DNA of 64,000 nucleotides, taken from NCBI GenBank assembly GCA_900539755.1, contig UQDC01000001.1, positions 256,748 through 320,747 of the forward strand. The letters are read 5' to 3'. The position numbers and the translations under genes are program-made. Shown here piece after piece: positions 7,664-16,621 of this stretch. The notes under the pieces were generated by a model. The model saw nothing but the letters and a program-made list of their open reading frames with translations, had not been told where the DNA came from and ran no database searches. Each line of letters opens with the position of its first letter. The first letter of the stretch is position 1. Source of the stretch: an uncultured Alistipes sp. (GTDB lineage Bacteria; Bacteroidota; Bacteroidia; Bacteroidales; Rikenellaceae).

Positions 7664-8989
7664 ATGAAAAAGTTAATCGAAACCATTAAGAATATATTCA
7701 AGATCGAAGAGCTTCGTAAACGTATTCTGTTTACGTTGGCTTTGATTTTGGTATATCGGTTCGGTAGTTTTGTGGTGATCCCGGGCATCAATCCTGAGGC
7801 GTTGCAGGCACTGCAGAGTCAGGTTGAAGGCAACGGATTGATGGGTTTGTTGAACATCTTCTCCGGAGGAGCATTCAGCAACGCATCAATTTTTGCATTG
7901 GGAATCATGCCCTACATCTCTGCATCCATCGTTATACAGCTGATGGGAATTGTGGTTCCCTATTTCCAGAAGCTGCAGAAAGAGGGAGAGAGTGGACGTC
8001 GCAAAATTAACCAGTGGACCCGCTATTTGACCATCATCGTACTGTTGTTGCAAGGTCCGGCCTATTTGGCAAACCTTCACGCACAGTTGCCTGATGCGGC
8101 CTTTGTATTAGGTCGTGGCAGCGTACTGTTTACGGTTAGTGCAACGATTGTGCTGATTGCAGGTACGATGTTTGTGATGTGGCTCGGCGAGAAGATCACA
8201 GACAAGGGTATCGGTAACGGTGTATCGCTCATCATCATGGTGGGTATCATCGCCCGTCTGCCTCACGCGTTGATGGCAGAGTTGAACACCCGTTTCACAG
8301 AGGCTACTGGAGGTCTTGTGATGTTGGTTGTCGAGTTGGTACTGTTGTTCTTGGTTTTCGCGGCAACGATTGCGCTGGTACAGGCAGTTCGCAAGATCCC
8401 TGTTCAGTATGCCAAGAGAATCGTTGGTAACAAACAGTATGGTGGTGTACGTCAGTACATTCCGCTGAAGATCAATGCGGCAGGTGTTATGCCGATCATC
8501 TTCGCACAGGCGTTGATGTTCATTCCGATGTTCTTCACCCGTTTTGAGTCTACTCAGGGCTTTGCGGCAGCATTTGCGGATTACACCGGATTCTGGTATA
8601 ACCTTGTGTTTGCACTGTTGGTTATCGCCTTCACCTATTTCTACACGGCGATTACCGTTAATCCCAACATGATGGCAGAGGATATGAAACGCAACGGTGG
8701 CTTCATTCCGGGTGTTAAACCTGGTAAGAAGACCGTAGAGTACCTCGATACCATCATGACGCGGATCACCCTTCCGGGTTCCATTTTCTTGGCGATCGTT
8801 GCGATTTTGCCGACGTTTGCGATGAAGTTGGGCATCAACAATCAGTTTGCGCTGTTCTATGGTGGAACTTCGTTGTTGATCTTGGTAGGCGTAGTCCTCG
8901 ACACCCTCCAGCAGATCGAGAGTTACCTGCTGCTGCGTCACTACGACGGACTGATGAAGACCGGTCGTATCAAAGGACGTATGGGATAA
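7664..8989 (+). CDS. secY: protein translocase channel subunit SecY
   Basis: Central channel of the Sec translocon in the inner membrane. The 441 residues show about ten hydrophobic segments, beginning with RILFTLALILVYRFGSFVVI. The plug-region motif GIMPYISASIVIQL (about residues 82-95) and the C-terminal cytosolic loop MKRNGGFIPGVKPGK are characteristic. It lies 9 bases after rplO, its usual spc-operon position. Adenylate kinase, often next, is absent; map follows directly. Confidence 0.97.
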   Translation: MKKLIETIKNIFKIEELRKRILFTLALILVYRFGSFVVIPGINPEALQALQSQVEGNGLMGLLNIFSGGAFSNASIFALGIMPYISASIVIQLMGIVVPYFQKLQKEGESGRRKINQWTRYLTIIVLLLQGPAYLANLHAQLPDAAFVLGRGSVLFTVSATIVLIAGTMFVMWLGEKITDKGIGNGVSLIIMVGIIARLPHALMAELNTRFTEATGGLVMLVVELVLLFLVFAATIALVQAVRKIPVQYAKRIVGNKQYGGVRQYIPLKINAAGVMPIIFAQALMFIPMFFTRFESTQGFAAAFADYTGFWYNLVFALLVIAFTYFYTAITVNPNMMAEDMKRNGGFIPGVKPGKKTVEYLDTIMTRITLPGSIFLAIVAILPTFAMKLGINNQFALFYGGTSLLILVGVVLDTLQQIESYLLLRHYDGLMKTGRIKGRMG

Positions 8990-9004
8990 TAAGAGTTCTG
9001 AAAA

Positions 9005-9781
9005 ATGATATACTTAAAGACAGCGGAAGAGATAGAGTTGCTGCGCGAGAACAACCTTTTGGTTAGCGCAACGCTGGCAGAGATCGGCAAACATGTCCGG
9101 CCGGGCGTCTCGACGCTCGAGCTGGACAAGATCGCCGAGGATTTTATCCGGTCTCATGGGGCGGAACCCGGCTTTTTGGGTTACGGCGGCTTTCCGAACA
9201 CCTTGTGCATGTCCATCAATGAGGAGGTTGTGCACGGGATACCTTCCGCAAAGCGCATTCTGAAGGAGGGCGATGTTCTCTCGGTAGATTGTGGCACGCT
9301 TATGAAGGGGTTTTACGGCGATTCTGCATACACGTTTGCAGTAGGAGAGATTGATCCTGCAGTCAAGGATCTACTCCGCGTAACCAAAGAGGCTCTTTAT
9401 AAGGGTGTCGCACAGGCGAAGGCAGGCAATCGGATTGGTGATATTGCCAACGCTGTGCAGGAGCATGCCGAGCGACACGGATATTCAGTAGTACGGGAAT
9501 TGGTAGGGCACGGTCTCGGTCGCGATATGCACGAGGAGCCCGAGGTACCGAACTATGGAGCCCGTGGCAGGGGACCACTTCTCAAGGAGGGGATGGTTAT
9601 CTGCATAGAGCCAATGATCAACATGGGCACACGTGCTGTAGTTTTTGAGCGTGACGGATGGACAGTCCGGACACGTGATCGCAAGCCATCGGCTCACTTT
9701 GAGCAGGCAGTAGCGATCACGAAACATGGTGCCGATGTATTGACAGACTTCGGCGTAATCGAACAAGCAATAAATTCGTAA
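9005..9781 (+). CDS. map: type I methionine aminopeptidase
   Basis: Cytosolic dinuclear metalloprotease that removes initiator methionine. The 258-residue length is that of the bacterial type I enzyme. The five metal ligands can be seen: Asp in SVDCGT, Asp in YGDSAYTF, His in GHGLGRDMHEEP, Glu in IEPMIN and Glu in FEQAVAIT. It sits 15 bases after secY and 7 before infA, as in many spc operons. Confidence 0.97.
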   Translation: MIYLKTAEEIELLRENNLLVSATLAEIGKHVRPGVSTLELDKIAEDFIRSHGAEPGFLGYGGFPNTLCMSINEEVVHGIPSAKRILKEGDVLSVDCGTLMKGFYGDSAYTFAVGEIDPAVKDLLRVTKEALYKGVAQAKAGNRIGDIANAVQEHAERHGYSVVRELVGHGLGRDMHEEPEVPNYGARGRGPLLKEGMVICIEPMINMGTRAVVFERDGWTVRTRDRKPSAHFEQAVAITKHGADVLTDFGVIEQAINS

Positions 9782-9788
9782 GACTCCT

Positions 9789-10007
9789 ATGGCCAAACAA
9801 GCTGCTATTGAGAAGGACGGAACGATTATCGAGGCGTTGTCGAATGCGATGTTTCGCGTAGAGTTGGACAATGGCCATGTGATCACCGCCCACATTTCGG
9901 GCAAGATGCGGATGCACTACATCAAGATTCTTCCCGGCGACAAAGTAAAAGTTGAGATGTCCCCGTACGACCTGAGTAAGGGACGTATATCGTTCAGGTA
10001 CAAATAG
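9789..10007 (+). CDS. infA: translation initiation factor IF-1
   Basis: OB-fold factor that occupies the A site during initiation. The 72-residue length and the blocks FRVELDNGHVITAHISGKMR, LPGDKVKVEMSPYDL and KGRISFRYK are standard. It is encoded right after map. Confidence 0.97.
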   Translation: MAKQAAIEKDGTIIEALSNAMFRVELDNGHVITAHISGKMRMHYIKILPGDKVKVEMSPYDLSKGRISFRYK

Positions 10008-10097
10008 GACAGAACCCGGGATCGGTTCAAGAGCGTAAAGAAGGAGCCGTGAGGTTTTCGTAGGCGCTGATTGAGGTCCCACAAAGCATTCTGAACA

Positions 10098-10214
10098 ATG
10101 AAAGTAAGAACATCTATTAAGAAGAGAAGCGAGGATTGCAAGATCGTAAAACGCAAAGGTCGCCTCTATGTAATCTGCAAGAAGAATCCCAAGCTGAAGA
10201 TGCGTCAGGGATAG
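10098..10214 (+). CDS. rpmJ: 50S ribosomal protein L36, zinc-free form
   Basis: Translation from the ATG at 10098 gives 38 residues beginning MKVRTSIKKRSEDCKIVKRK and ending KLKMRQG, the usual L36 pattern. Only two of the four zinc-ribbon positions are cysteine (C14 and C27); the first Cys and the His are replaced. This is the C-minus form, which needs no zinc. The 90-base gap before it carries a short GAACC/GGTTC hairpin of unknown meaning. Confidence 0.93.
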   Translation: MKVRTSIKKRSEDCKIVKRKGRLYVICKKNPKLKMRQG

Positions 10215-10250
10215 TAAACAGGAACAAACAAAAAAAGCATAATTGAATTT

Positions 10251-10631
10251 ATGGCACGTATTGTAGGTGTAGATTTACCTAAGAACAAGAGAGGAGATAT
10301 AGGATTGACCTATATCTACGGGATTGGTCGTAGCACCGCCCGTACGATTCTTGCGAAGGCGAATGTCGATGCTGAGATCAAGGTACAGGATTGGACCGAT
10401 GCACAGGTAGCGGCAATTCGTAGCGCCATCGCAGAAGGAGGCTACAAGGTAGAGGGCGAGCTTCGCTCGACGGTACAGCTGAACATCAAACGTTTGATGG
10501 ATATTGGTTGTTATCGTGGGATTCGTCACCGTTTGGGGCTTCCGGTTCGCGGCCAGAGCACAAAGAACAATGCCCGCACGCGCAAGGGTCGCAAGAAGAC
10601 CGTTGCCAATAAGAAAAAAGCAACGAAGTAA
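10251..10631 (+). CDS. rpsM: 30S ribosomal protein S13
   Basis: Small-subunit head protein contacting the P-site tRNA and L5. At 126 residues it has RIVGVDLPKNKRGDIGLTYI at the start, the helix-hairpin-helix region, and the C-terminal GLPVRGQSTKNNARTRKGR followed by a Lys-rich tail. First of the rpsM-rpsK-rpsD-rpoA-rplQ alpha group. Confidence 0.97.
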   Translation: MARIVGVDLPKNKRGDIGLTYIYGIGRSTARTILAKANVDAEIKVQDWTDAQVAAIRSAIAEGGYKVEGELRSTVQLNIKRLMDIGCYRGIRHRLGLPVRGQSTKNNARTRKGRKKTVANKKKATK

Positions 10632-10642
10632 TCTTTAGAGTT

Positions 10643-11032
10643 ATGGCAAAAAAAACAGGAACAGTTAAGAAGAGAGTGGTCAAGGTGGGTACCGAAGGCA
10701 AGGTATTCGTACACTCTACTTTCAATAACGTGATCATCACGATTGCGAATGCGAACGGCGAGGTGATCAGTTGGAGTTCAGCAGGAAAGATGGGTTTCCG
10801 TGGCTCTAAGAAGAACACCCCGTATGCAGCCCAGACAGCAGCAGCAGATTGCGCCAAGATTGCTTACGATCTGGGACTTCGCAAGGTAAAGGTATATGTG
10901 AAAGGTCCGGGAGCCGGCCGTGAGTCAGCCATTCGTACCGTTCACGGAGCAGGTATCGAGGTTACTGAGATTATCGATGTAACTCCACTGCCGCACAACG
11001 GTTGTCGTCCACCCAACCGTCGTCGTGTCTAA
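10643..11032 (+). CDS. rpsK: 30S ribosomal protein S11
   Basis: Platform protein near the E site. The 129 residues include VFVHSTFNNVIITIANANGE and the C-terminal signature DVTPLPHNGCRPPNRRRV. It starts 11 bases after rpsM and is followed by an unusually long 151-base spacer before rpsD. Confidence 0.97.
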   Translation: MAKKTGTVKKRVVKVGTEGKVFVHSTFNNVIITIANANGEVISWSSAGKMGFRGSKKNTPYAAQTAAADCAKIAYDLGLRKVKVYVKGPGAGRESAIRTVHGAGIEVTEIIDVTPLPHNGCRPPNRRRV

Positions 11033-11035
11033 TTT

Positions 11036-11153
11036 CCGGTCCGACGCCACCGGAGCGGTTCGTATCCTATAGTGATAGGATCTCGAATTGGCCGCATTCC
11101 CAACCCTTGGGGCGGAATGTCGGCGTCACTCCAAAACGGAGTTTAACTCCGTT
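11036..11153 (+). promoter_or_regulatory. structured rpsD leader, candidate S4 autoregulatory element
   Basis: The 151-base rpsK-rpsD spacer folds into four stems: 11036-11040 with 11049-11053 (CCGGT/ACCGG), 11064-11070 with 11075-11081 (ATCCTAT/ATAGGAT, loop AGTG), 11091-11100 with 11114-11124 (10 bp, one bulged T), and 11135-11141 with 11147-11153 (AACGGAG/CTCCGTT). The loop of the first stem (GACGCC, 11043-11048) is exactly complementary to GGCGTC at 11122-11127. This could form a pseudoknot that competes with the foot of the third stem. S4 represses its operon through an mRNA pseudoknot in E. coli; the parallel here is inferred from position and shape. Confidence 0.55.
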
Positions 11154-11183
11154 CATTACATTAACAATAAAGAAACTTCTATT

Positions 11184-11789
11184 ATGGGAAGATATATTGG
11201 ACCAAAGTCAAAGATTGCCAGAAAATTTGGCGAAGCCATTTATGGCGCGGACAGATCATTAGAGAAGAAGAACTACCCTCCCGGACAGCATGGTTTGATG
11301 CGCAAACGCAAGAAGGTATCTGAGTACGGTACTCAGTTGCTGGAGAAGCAGAAAGCGAAAGCTATCTATGGTGTACAGGAGAAACAGTTCCGTCGCACTT
11401 TTGAGGAGGCAGCTCGCATTGGCGGTATCACCGGTGAGAACCTGCTTCAGATTTTGGAGTGCCGTTTGGACAATGTAGTTTATCGTTTGGGTATTGCCCC
11501 GACTCGTGCTGCAGCTCGTCAGCTGGTATCACACCGTCACATTACCGTTAACGGTGCAGTAGTGAACATTCCTTCATACCAGCTTCGCGTAGGCGATGTA
11601 GTAGGTGTTCGTGAGAAATCTAAGTCTTTGGAGGTAATTCTGGACTCTGTAACCGGTTCACACAACCGTTATGCATGGTTGGAGTGGAACGGCAGCCAGA
11701 TGAGTGGCAAGTTCCTTCAGAAACCGGAACGTGCAGACATTCCGGAGAACATTAAAGAGCAGCTTATCGTCGAGTTGTATTCTAAGTAA
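11184..11789 (+). CDS. rpsD: 30S ribosomal protein S4
   Basis: Primary 16S rRNA binder and, in several bacteria, repressor of its own operon. The ATG at 11184 gives MGRYIGPKSKIARKFG, the normal start, and 201 residues; an upstream in-frame ATG at 11088 would read through the folded leader. The S4 RNA-binding domain (RLDNVVYRLGIAPTRAAARQ and following, about residues 92-155) is intact. The N-terminal Cys cluster of zinc-containing S4 is absent. Confidence 0.97.
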   Translation: MGRYIGPKSKIARKFGEAIYGADRSLEKKNYPPGQHGLMRKRKKVSEYGTQLLEKQKAKAIYGVQEKQFRRTFEEAARIGGITGENLLQILECRLDNVVYRLGIAPTRAAARQLVSHRHITVNGAVVNIPSYQLRVGDVVGVREKSKSLEVILDSVTGSHNRYAWLEWNGSQMSGKFLQKPERADIPENIKEQLIVELYSK

Positions 11790-11812
11790 TCATTAATCGA
11801 GGAGCAATAATT

Positions 11813-12805
11813 ATGGCAATATTAGCATTTCAAAAGCCTGAAAAGGTAATAATGCTCGAATCCACCTCTTCGTTCGGACGGTTTGAATTCCGTCCGCTCG
11901 AGCCCGGATTTGGCATGACCATCGGCAATGCGTTGCGGCGCATTTTGCTCTCTTCGTTGGAGGGCTATGCGATCACGACGGTCAAGGTTGCCGGTGTAGA
12001 TCATGAGTTTGCTGCGATCCCCGGTGTTATGGAAGGAATGCTTGAGATCATTTTGAAGCTCAAGCAGGTACGTTTCATCAAGACCGTCGAGAATGTCGAT
12101 GGTGAGAAGGTGACCGTTAATGTAGCCGGTCAGAGTGAGCTCACCGCAGGCTATATCTCGAATTTCTTGACCAACTTCAAGGTATTGAATCCAGAATTGG
12201 TAATTTGTCGCTTGGATCCTGATGTAAAGCTTCAGATTGAGTTGACGATTGCCAAGGGTCGTGGTTACGTCCCTGCAGAGGAGAATCGTCCGGCAGATGC
12301 AGAGTTTGGTTTGTTGCCGATCGATTCGATTCACACACCGATTCGCAATGTGAAGTTTGCAGTTGAGAACTACCGTGTGGAGCAGAAGACCGATTATGAG
12401 AAACTGAATCTGGAGATTACGACGGATGGAAGTATTCATCCGAAGGAAGCTCTCAAGGAGGCGGCCAAAATATTGATTCATCACTTCATGCTCTTCTCCG
12501 ATGAAAAGATTACGCTGAACCTTGAGGAAAACAGTGCTACAGAGGAGTTCGACGAGGATGTTCTTCACATGCGTCAGTTGTTGAAGACGAAGTTGTCGGA
12601 TCAGGATTTGTCGGTACGTGCATTGAACTGTTTGAAGGCAGCCGAGGTAGAGACAGTAGGAGATTTGGTACGCTTCAACCGGAATGATTTGTTGAAATTC
12701 CGCAATTTTGGCAAGAAGTCATTGTCAGAGTTGGATGAGTTGTTAGCGAATTTGAATCTGCACTTCGGGATGGACGTATCCATTTACAAATTAGACAAGG
12801 ATTAA
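11813..12805 (+). CDS. rpoA: RNA polymerase alpha subunit
   Basis: Assembly platform of RNA polymerase. The N-terminal domain (about residues 10-235) includes FEFRPLEPGFGMTIGNALRR and LLSSLEGYA. The C-terminal domain (about 255-320), which contacts UP elements and activators, carries VRALNCLKAAEVETVGDLV and RNFGKKSLSELDELL. The 330-residue length is standard. It lies between rpsD and rplQ. Confidence 0.97.
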   Translation: MAILAFQKPEKVIMLESTSSFGRFEFRPLEPGFGMTIGNALRRILLSSLEGYAITTVKVAGVDHEFAAIPGVMEGMLEIILKLKQVRFIKTVENVDGEKVTVNVAGQSELTAGYISNFLTNFKVLNPELVICRLDPDVKLQIELTIAKGRGYVPAEENRPADAEFGLLPIDSIHTPIRNVKFAVENYRVEQKTDYEKLNLEITTDGSIHPKEALKEAAKILIHHFMLFSDEKITLNLEENSATEEFDEDVLHMRQLLKTKLSDQDLSVRALNCLKAAEVETVGDLVRFNRNDLLKFRNFGKKSLSELDELLANLNLHFGMDVSIYKLDKD

Positions 12806-12824
12806 CACGAACGATTAAGTAACC

Positions 12825-13382
12825 ATGAGACACAATAAGAAAATTAACCACCTCGGCCGCCAGGCCGGTCACCGCAAGGCGTTGATGGCCAATCTGGCGA
12901 GCTCGCTGTTGAAGCACAAGAGGATCAATACGACTTTGGCAAAGGCCAAGGCTCTTCGTATGTATGTAGAGCCTCTGATTACCAAGTCGAAAGAGGATAC
13001 GACTCATTCGCGTCGTACGGTTTTCAGTTATTTGAAGGACAAAGAGGCGACCGCAGAGTTGTTCCGCGTCATTGCGCCGAAGATTGCGAATCGTCCGGGC
13101 GGATATTGCCGTATTTTGAAGACCGGTTTCCGTTTGGGAGATGGAGCAGAGACCTGCTTTATTGAGTTGGTAGACTTTGATGAGGCATATGCAACTGCAG
13201 CAGCACCTAAGGCAGCCGACAAGCCTAAGACTCGTCGTAGCCGTGCTAAAAAAGCAGCAGCACCTGCAACTGATGGCGCAGAAGCTCCAGTAGCAGAGGC
13301 TGAGGCACCTGCAAAGAAAGCTACCAAAAAACCGGCAGCCAAGAAAGCTGAGGAGTCAGCAGAAGAGGCTAAAGCTGAGTAA
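12825..13382 (+). CDS. rplQ: 50S ribosomal protein L17 with long Ala/Lys/Glu tail
   Basis: Tunnel-exit region protein. The L17 core (MRHNKKINHLGRQAGHRKAL onward, about 1-120) is typical, ending near CFIELVDFDEAY. It is followed by a low-complexity tail of about 60 residues rich in Ala, Lys, Glu and Pro. Such tails are common in Bacteroidetes L17. It is the last gene of the alpha operon and is followed by a strong terminator. Confidence 0.96.
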   Translation: MRHNKKINHLGRQAGHRKALMANLASSLLKHKRINTTLAKAKALRMYVEPLITKSKEDTTHSRRTVFSYLKDKEATAELFRVIAPKIANRPGGYCRILKTGFRLGDGAETCFIELVDFDEAYATAAAPKAADKPKTRRSRAKKAAAPATDGAEAPVAEAEAPAKKATKKPAAKKAEESAEEAKAE

Positions 13383-13458
13383 TTTATCGGCAACGGTTAT
13401 CCGATTCTCTGCATTGGCGGTCACAGGCTGCTGTATGTGAGAGATAGAGGAAGATAGA

Positions 13459-13494
13459 GAGGAGATCCTTTTGAGGGTCTCCTCTTTGTTTTTG
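13459..13494 (+). terminator. terminator of the ribosomal-protein operon
   Basis: A 10-bp stem (13459-13468 with 13475-13484, one T-G pair, loop TTTTGA) is followed by a T-rich run at 13485-13493. It lies 76 bases after rplQ and closes the S10-spc-alpha transcript. Confidence 0.9.
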
Positions 13495-13524
13495 TAGGAA
13501 ATGTGAGATATTGCACTATTTTTG
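13491..13524 (+). promoter_or_regulatory. promoter of eno
   Basis: TATTTTTG at 13517-13524 is a full match to the Bacteroidetes -7 element. TTTG at 13491-13494, inside the T-run of the preceding terminator, can serve as the -33 element with a 22-base spacer, slightly long. The predicted start near 13531 gives a 5' leader of about 65 bases. Confidence 0.6.
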
Positions 13525-13595
13525 CAGGAAAGACGTTATATTAACAGACAAGTTTTGGTTTTTGGCAAAAGTCAAATCTTAAAAAAATAATTACG

Positions 13596-14900
13596 ATGAG
13601 TGAAATTGTAAGTGTACATGCCAGAGAGATTCTGGATTCGCGGGGTAATCCGACTATTGAAGTTGAAGTGACCACAGCCAGCGGTGCTTTTGGCCGGGCT
13701 GCAGTTCCTTCCGGAGCTTCTACCGGTGAGAATGAAGCGCTTGAATTGCGCGATGGCGATAAGAACCGTTATGGTGGTAAAGGCGTTTTGAAGGCTGTTC
13801 AGAATGTGAACGAGGTGATTGCCAAAGAGATTTTGGGCATGCCGGTGACCGATCAGGTGGGCATTGACAAGACGATGATCGAATTGGACGGCACACCGAC
13901 TAAGAGCAAATTGGGCGCTAATGCCATTTTGGGTGTTTCGTTGGCTTGTGCACGTGCGGCAGCTGACTATCTGGGCATGCCATTGTGGCGTTATATTGGC
14001 GGTACGAATGCCAAGACGTTGCCAGTTCCGATGATGAATATCATCAATGGTGGTTCACATTCTGACGCTCCTATTGCCTTCCAGGAATTTATGATCCGCC
14101 CTGTCGGCGCACCATCGTTCCGTGAAGGATTGCGTATGGGAGCTGAGGTTTTCCATGCCTTGAAGAAGGTGTTGCATGATCGTGGTTTGAGTACGGCTGT
14201 AGGTGATGAAGGCGGTTTTGCACCAGCTTTGAAAGGTACAGAGGATGCTTTGGAATCTATTATCGAGGCTATTAAAAAGGCGGGCTATAAACCTGGCCGT
14301 AAATGCGAAGGCGGTGATGTAGCCATTGGTATGGATTGCGCATCGTCGGAGTTCTATAAGGATGGCGTTTACGACTATACGAAGTTTGAGGGTCCGACCG
14401 GTGCCAAACGTACTTCGGCTGAGCAGGTTGCCTATTTGGAAGAGTTGGTAGCGAAATATCCGATCGATTCGATTGAGGATGGTATGAGCGAGAACGACTG
14501 GGAAGGTTGGAAAGTTCTTACTGAGAAGTTAGGTGGCAAATGCCAGCTGGTAGGTGACGACCTGTTTGTGACCAACGTAGAGTTCCTGAAGAGGGGTATT
14601 GAGATGGGTTGTGCCAATTCGATTTTGATCAAGGTGAACCAGATCGGTACTCTGACTGAGACGTTGGATGCCATTGAGATGGCCCATCGGGCAGGTTACA
14701 CGTCGGTAACTTCGCACCGTAGTGGTGAGACGGAGGATTCGACGATTGCGGATATTGCCGTAGCGACCAATTCGGGCCAGATCAAGACCGGTTCGATGAG
14801 CCGTTCGGATCGTATGGCGAAGTACAACCAATTGCTTCGTATTGAGGAGGAGTTGGGAGATGAGGCGATCTACGGATATACGAAGATTTATCGTAAGTAG
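13596..14900 (+). CDS. eno: enolase
   Basis: Glycolytic enzyme interconverting 2-phosphoglycerate and phosphoenolpyruvate in the cytosol. The 434-residue length is normal. The N-terminal block AREILDSRGNPTIEVEV, the catalytic region VGDEGGFAP, the metal-site segments GMDCASSEF and SIEDGMSENDWEGW, and the signature ILIKVNQIGTLTETL with SHRSGETEDSTIADIAV are intact. It is a single-gene unit with its own promoter and terminator. Confidence 0.98.
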   Translation: MSEIVSVHAREILDSRGNPTIEVEVTTASGAFGRAAVPSGASTGENEALELRDGDKNRYGGKGVLKAVQNVNEVIAKEILGMPVTDQVGIDKTMIELDGTPTKSKLGANAILGVSLACARAAADYLGMPLWRYIGGTNAKTLPVPMMNIINGGSHSDAPIAFQEFMIRPVGAPSFREGLRMGAEVFHALKKVLHDRGLSTAVGDEGGFAPALKGTEDALESIIEAIKKAGYKPGRKCEGGDVAIGMDCASSEFYKDGVYDYTKFEGPTGAKRTSAEQVAYLEELVAKYPIDSIEDGMSENDWEGWKVLTEKLGGKCQLVGDDLFVTNVEFLKRGIEMGCANSILIKVNQIGTLTETLDAIEMAHRAGYTSVTSHRSGETEDSTIADIAVATNSGQIKTGSMSRSDRMAKYNQLLRIEEELGDEAIYGYTKIYRK

Positions 14901-14931
14901 GCTTTCCCGAAACAGTTATACTGTAAAAATG

Positions 14932-14970
14932 AAGCGGACATTTCATGCGAGATGTCCGCTTTTAATTTAT
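14932..14970 (+). terminator. terminator after eno
   Basis: A 13-bp stem (14932-14944 with 14949-14961, one T-G pair, loop ATGC) is followed by TTTTAATTTATTT. The remaining bases to 15193 hold no gene; a 7-bp ATCCGAT/ATCGGAT inverted repeat with a 20-base loop lies shortly before the prfB stop. Confidence 0.88.
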
Positions 14971-15193
14971 TTGTCAATTCTGGTTTATCCGATTCGGTGA
15001 TACCCTTTATAATGCACTTTTATTGTAGATCTCGGTCGGTTTTGTAGTTGGACTTTTCTGTTGGATCCATTACCTGACCCTAATGAAACTATCATTGGAA
15101 CATGGTCTGGCCTTAACAGAGCTCCTAATAGACTTAAATCCGATAGAGACTTTATGTGTATAAAATCGGATGTGTGAGTTGGGAGTGTCCAGT

Positions 15194-16279
15194 TTACTCC
15201 TCGTAATCACCCATCAGATAGGCTTTGATGAAATCTCCGATATCGCCATCCATGACTCGTTGTACATCGGAGGTTTGGTGTCCGGTGCGATGGTCTTTTA
15301 CACGGCGGTCATCAAAGACGTAACTGCGGATTTGTGATCCCCATTCTATTTTTTTCTTTTTGCCTTCGAGTTCGTTTTGGAGTTCGCGCCGTTTGTTTAG
15401 TTCGAGTTGGTAGAGTTTTGATTTGAGGATGCGCAAAGCGTTTTCTTTGTTCATACTTTGGGAACGGGTCTCTGTATTCTCGACCATGATACCGGTAGGC
15501 AGGTGGCGTACGCGGACACCGGTTTCGACCTTGTTGACATTTTGTCCACCTTTACCACCGCTTCGATAGGTATCCCATTCGATATCGGCGGGGTTGATTG
15601 TGATTTCGATGGTGTCATCGACCGCTGGCGAGACAAAAACGGAGGCGAATGTAGTTTGGCGTTTGTTGTTGGCATTGAACGGCGAAGGACGAACCAAACG
15701 GTGAACGCCGCTTTCACTTTTGAGGTAGCCGTATGCGAATTCGCCGACAAATTCGAGGGTTGCTGATTTGATTCCTACCTCTTCGCCATCCTGGACATCG
15801 ATCACTTTGACCTGATAGCCATTGGCTTCTCCCCACCGCATGTACATACGCATCAGCATGGAGGCCCAGTCGAGGCTTTCCGTACCACCGGCTCCGGAGT
15901 TGATCTCCATGATTGCTCCGAGACGATCCTCTTCTCCGCTGAGCATATTGCGCATTTCGAGCTCTTCGATCATTTTGAGCACCTTGTTGTATTGGGTGTC
16001 GAGCTCTTCGGGTGAGGAGGCTCCTTCGCGGATAAATTCGGGCAGAAGGTGCAGTTCGTCCATGGCGGAGGCAATGGCGTCGTATGCGGTGATCCAATAT
16101 TTGATTCCGGCAACCTTTTTGAGTTGGGCTTCGGCTTTGGCGGGGTCATCCCAGAAATTGGGATCGTGGGTCAGTGCCTCCTGCTCATCGAGTTCCAGAC
16201 GTCGATCTTCGATATGCAGGTGGGTATAAAGGGCCTGCTGCCGCTCTTCGAGTGCCTTGATCTGTTCGGTAGTTACCAT
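15194..16279 (-). CDS. prfB: peptide chain release factor 2
   Basis: Class I release factor for UGA and UAA. I start at the ATG complement at 16279 (MVTTEQIKALEERQQ), giving 361 residues; the frame could extend 20 unconserved residues upstream. The stop-recognition tripeptide SPF is in RPSPFNANNKRQ, and the catalytic GGQ is in RSGGKGGQNVNKVETGVR. The reading frame is continuous through the position where many prfB genes have an in-frame TGA and a +1 programmed frameshift, so that autoregulation is absent here. Confidence 0.96.
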   Translation of the reverse strand: MVTTEQIKALEERQQALYTHLHIEDRRLELDEQEALTHDPNFWDDPAKAEAQLKKVAGIKYWITAYDAIASAMDELHLLPEFIREGASSPEELDTQYNKVLKMIEELEMRNMLSGEEDRLGAIMEINSGAGGTESLDWASMLMRMYMRWGEANGYQVKVIDVQDGEEVGIKSATLEFVGEFAYGYLKSESGVHRLVRPSPFNANNKRQTTFASVFVSPAVDDTIEITINPADIEWDTYRSGGKGGQNVNKVETGVRVRHLPTGIMVENTETRSQSMNKENALRILKSKLYQLELNKRRELQNELEGKKKKIEWGSQIRSYVFDDRRVKDHRTGHQTSDVQRVMDGDIGDFIKAYLMGDYEE

Positions 16280-16337
16280 ATATGGTGTTTTTATTGTCTT
16301 TGTGTTGGGAAATTGGAGACCCTGAGGGAATGGTTGC

Positions 16338-16345
16338 AAAATTAT
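16338..16345 (-). promoter_or_regulatory. candidate -7 element of the prfB promoter
   Basis: CAAAATTA on the + strand reads TAATTTTG on the - strand, a full match to TAnnTTTG, about 60 bases before the prfB start. No clear TTTG lies at the -33 distance. The rest of the 342-base gap to 16621 shows no gene or convincing structure. Confidence 0.45.
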
Positions 16346-16621
16346 GTTTTACGAGAGAAGACAGACAGAACAAGGCTTGATATTGATGCGAGCGTTGTCA
16401 GCTTTCTTGTATATGCTATCCTCAACCGTACAGGGATTATAAATGTCTTACAAAATGCTTTGCTGTTGAAATAGCTCCCTATGTGGGGAACCTGCACATT
16501 TGTAATTTTATAGACTCCTTCCCATTATTTGTGAAAATTCTTTTAGTCTGTAAAAGTTTTCGGGGTTTTATGGTTTGTCCTCTACCCTTGATGGTTAAGG
16601 AAAGGTGAAGAGAACTTTCTT

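Noticed and set aside
8108..8941. 277-codon open frame antisense to secY
   Set aside because: It lies wholly opposite a conserved gene, its translation is low-complexity and polar, and it has no recognisable domain or promoter.
11822..12568. 248-codon open frame antisense to rpoA
   Set aside because: Shadow of a strongly conserved gene; no family features.
16160..16279. Programmed +1 frameshift in prfB
   Set aside because: The frame runs without an in-frame stop from the ATG through the region that normally holds the TGA.
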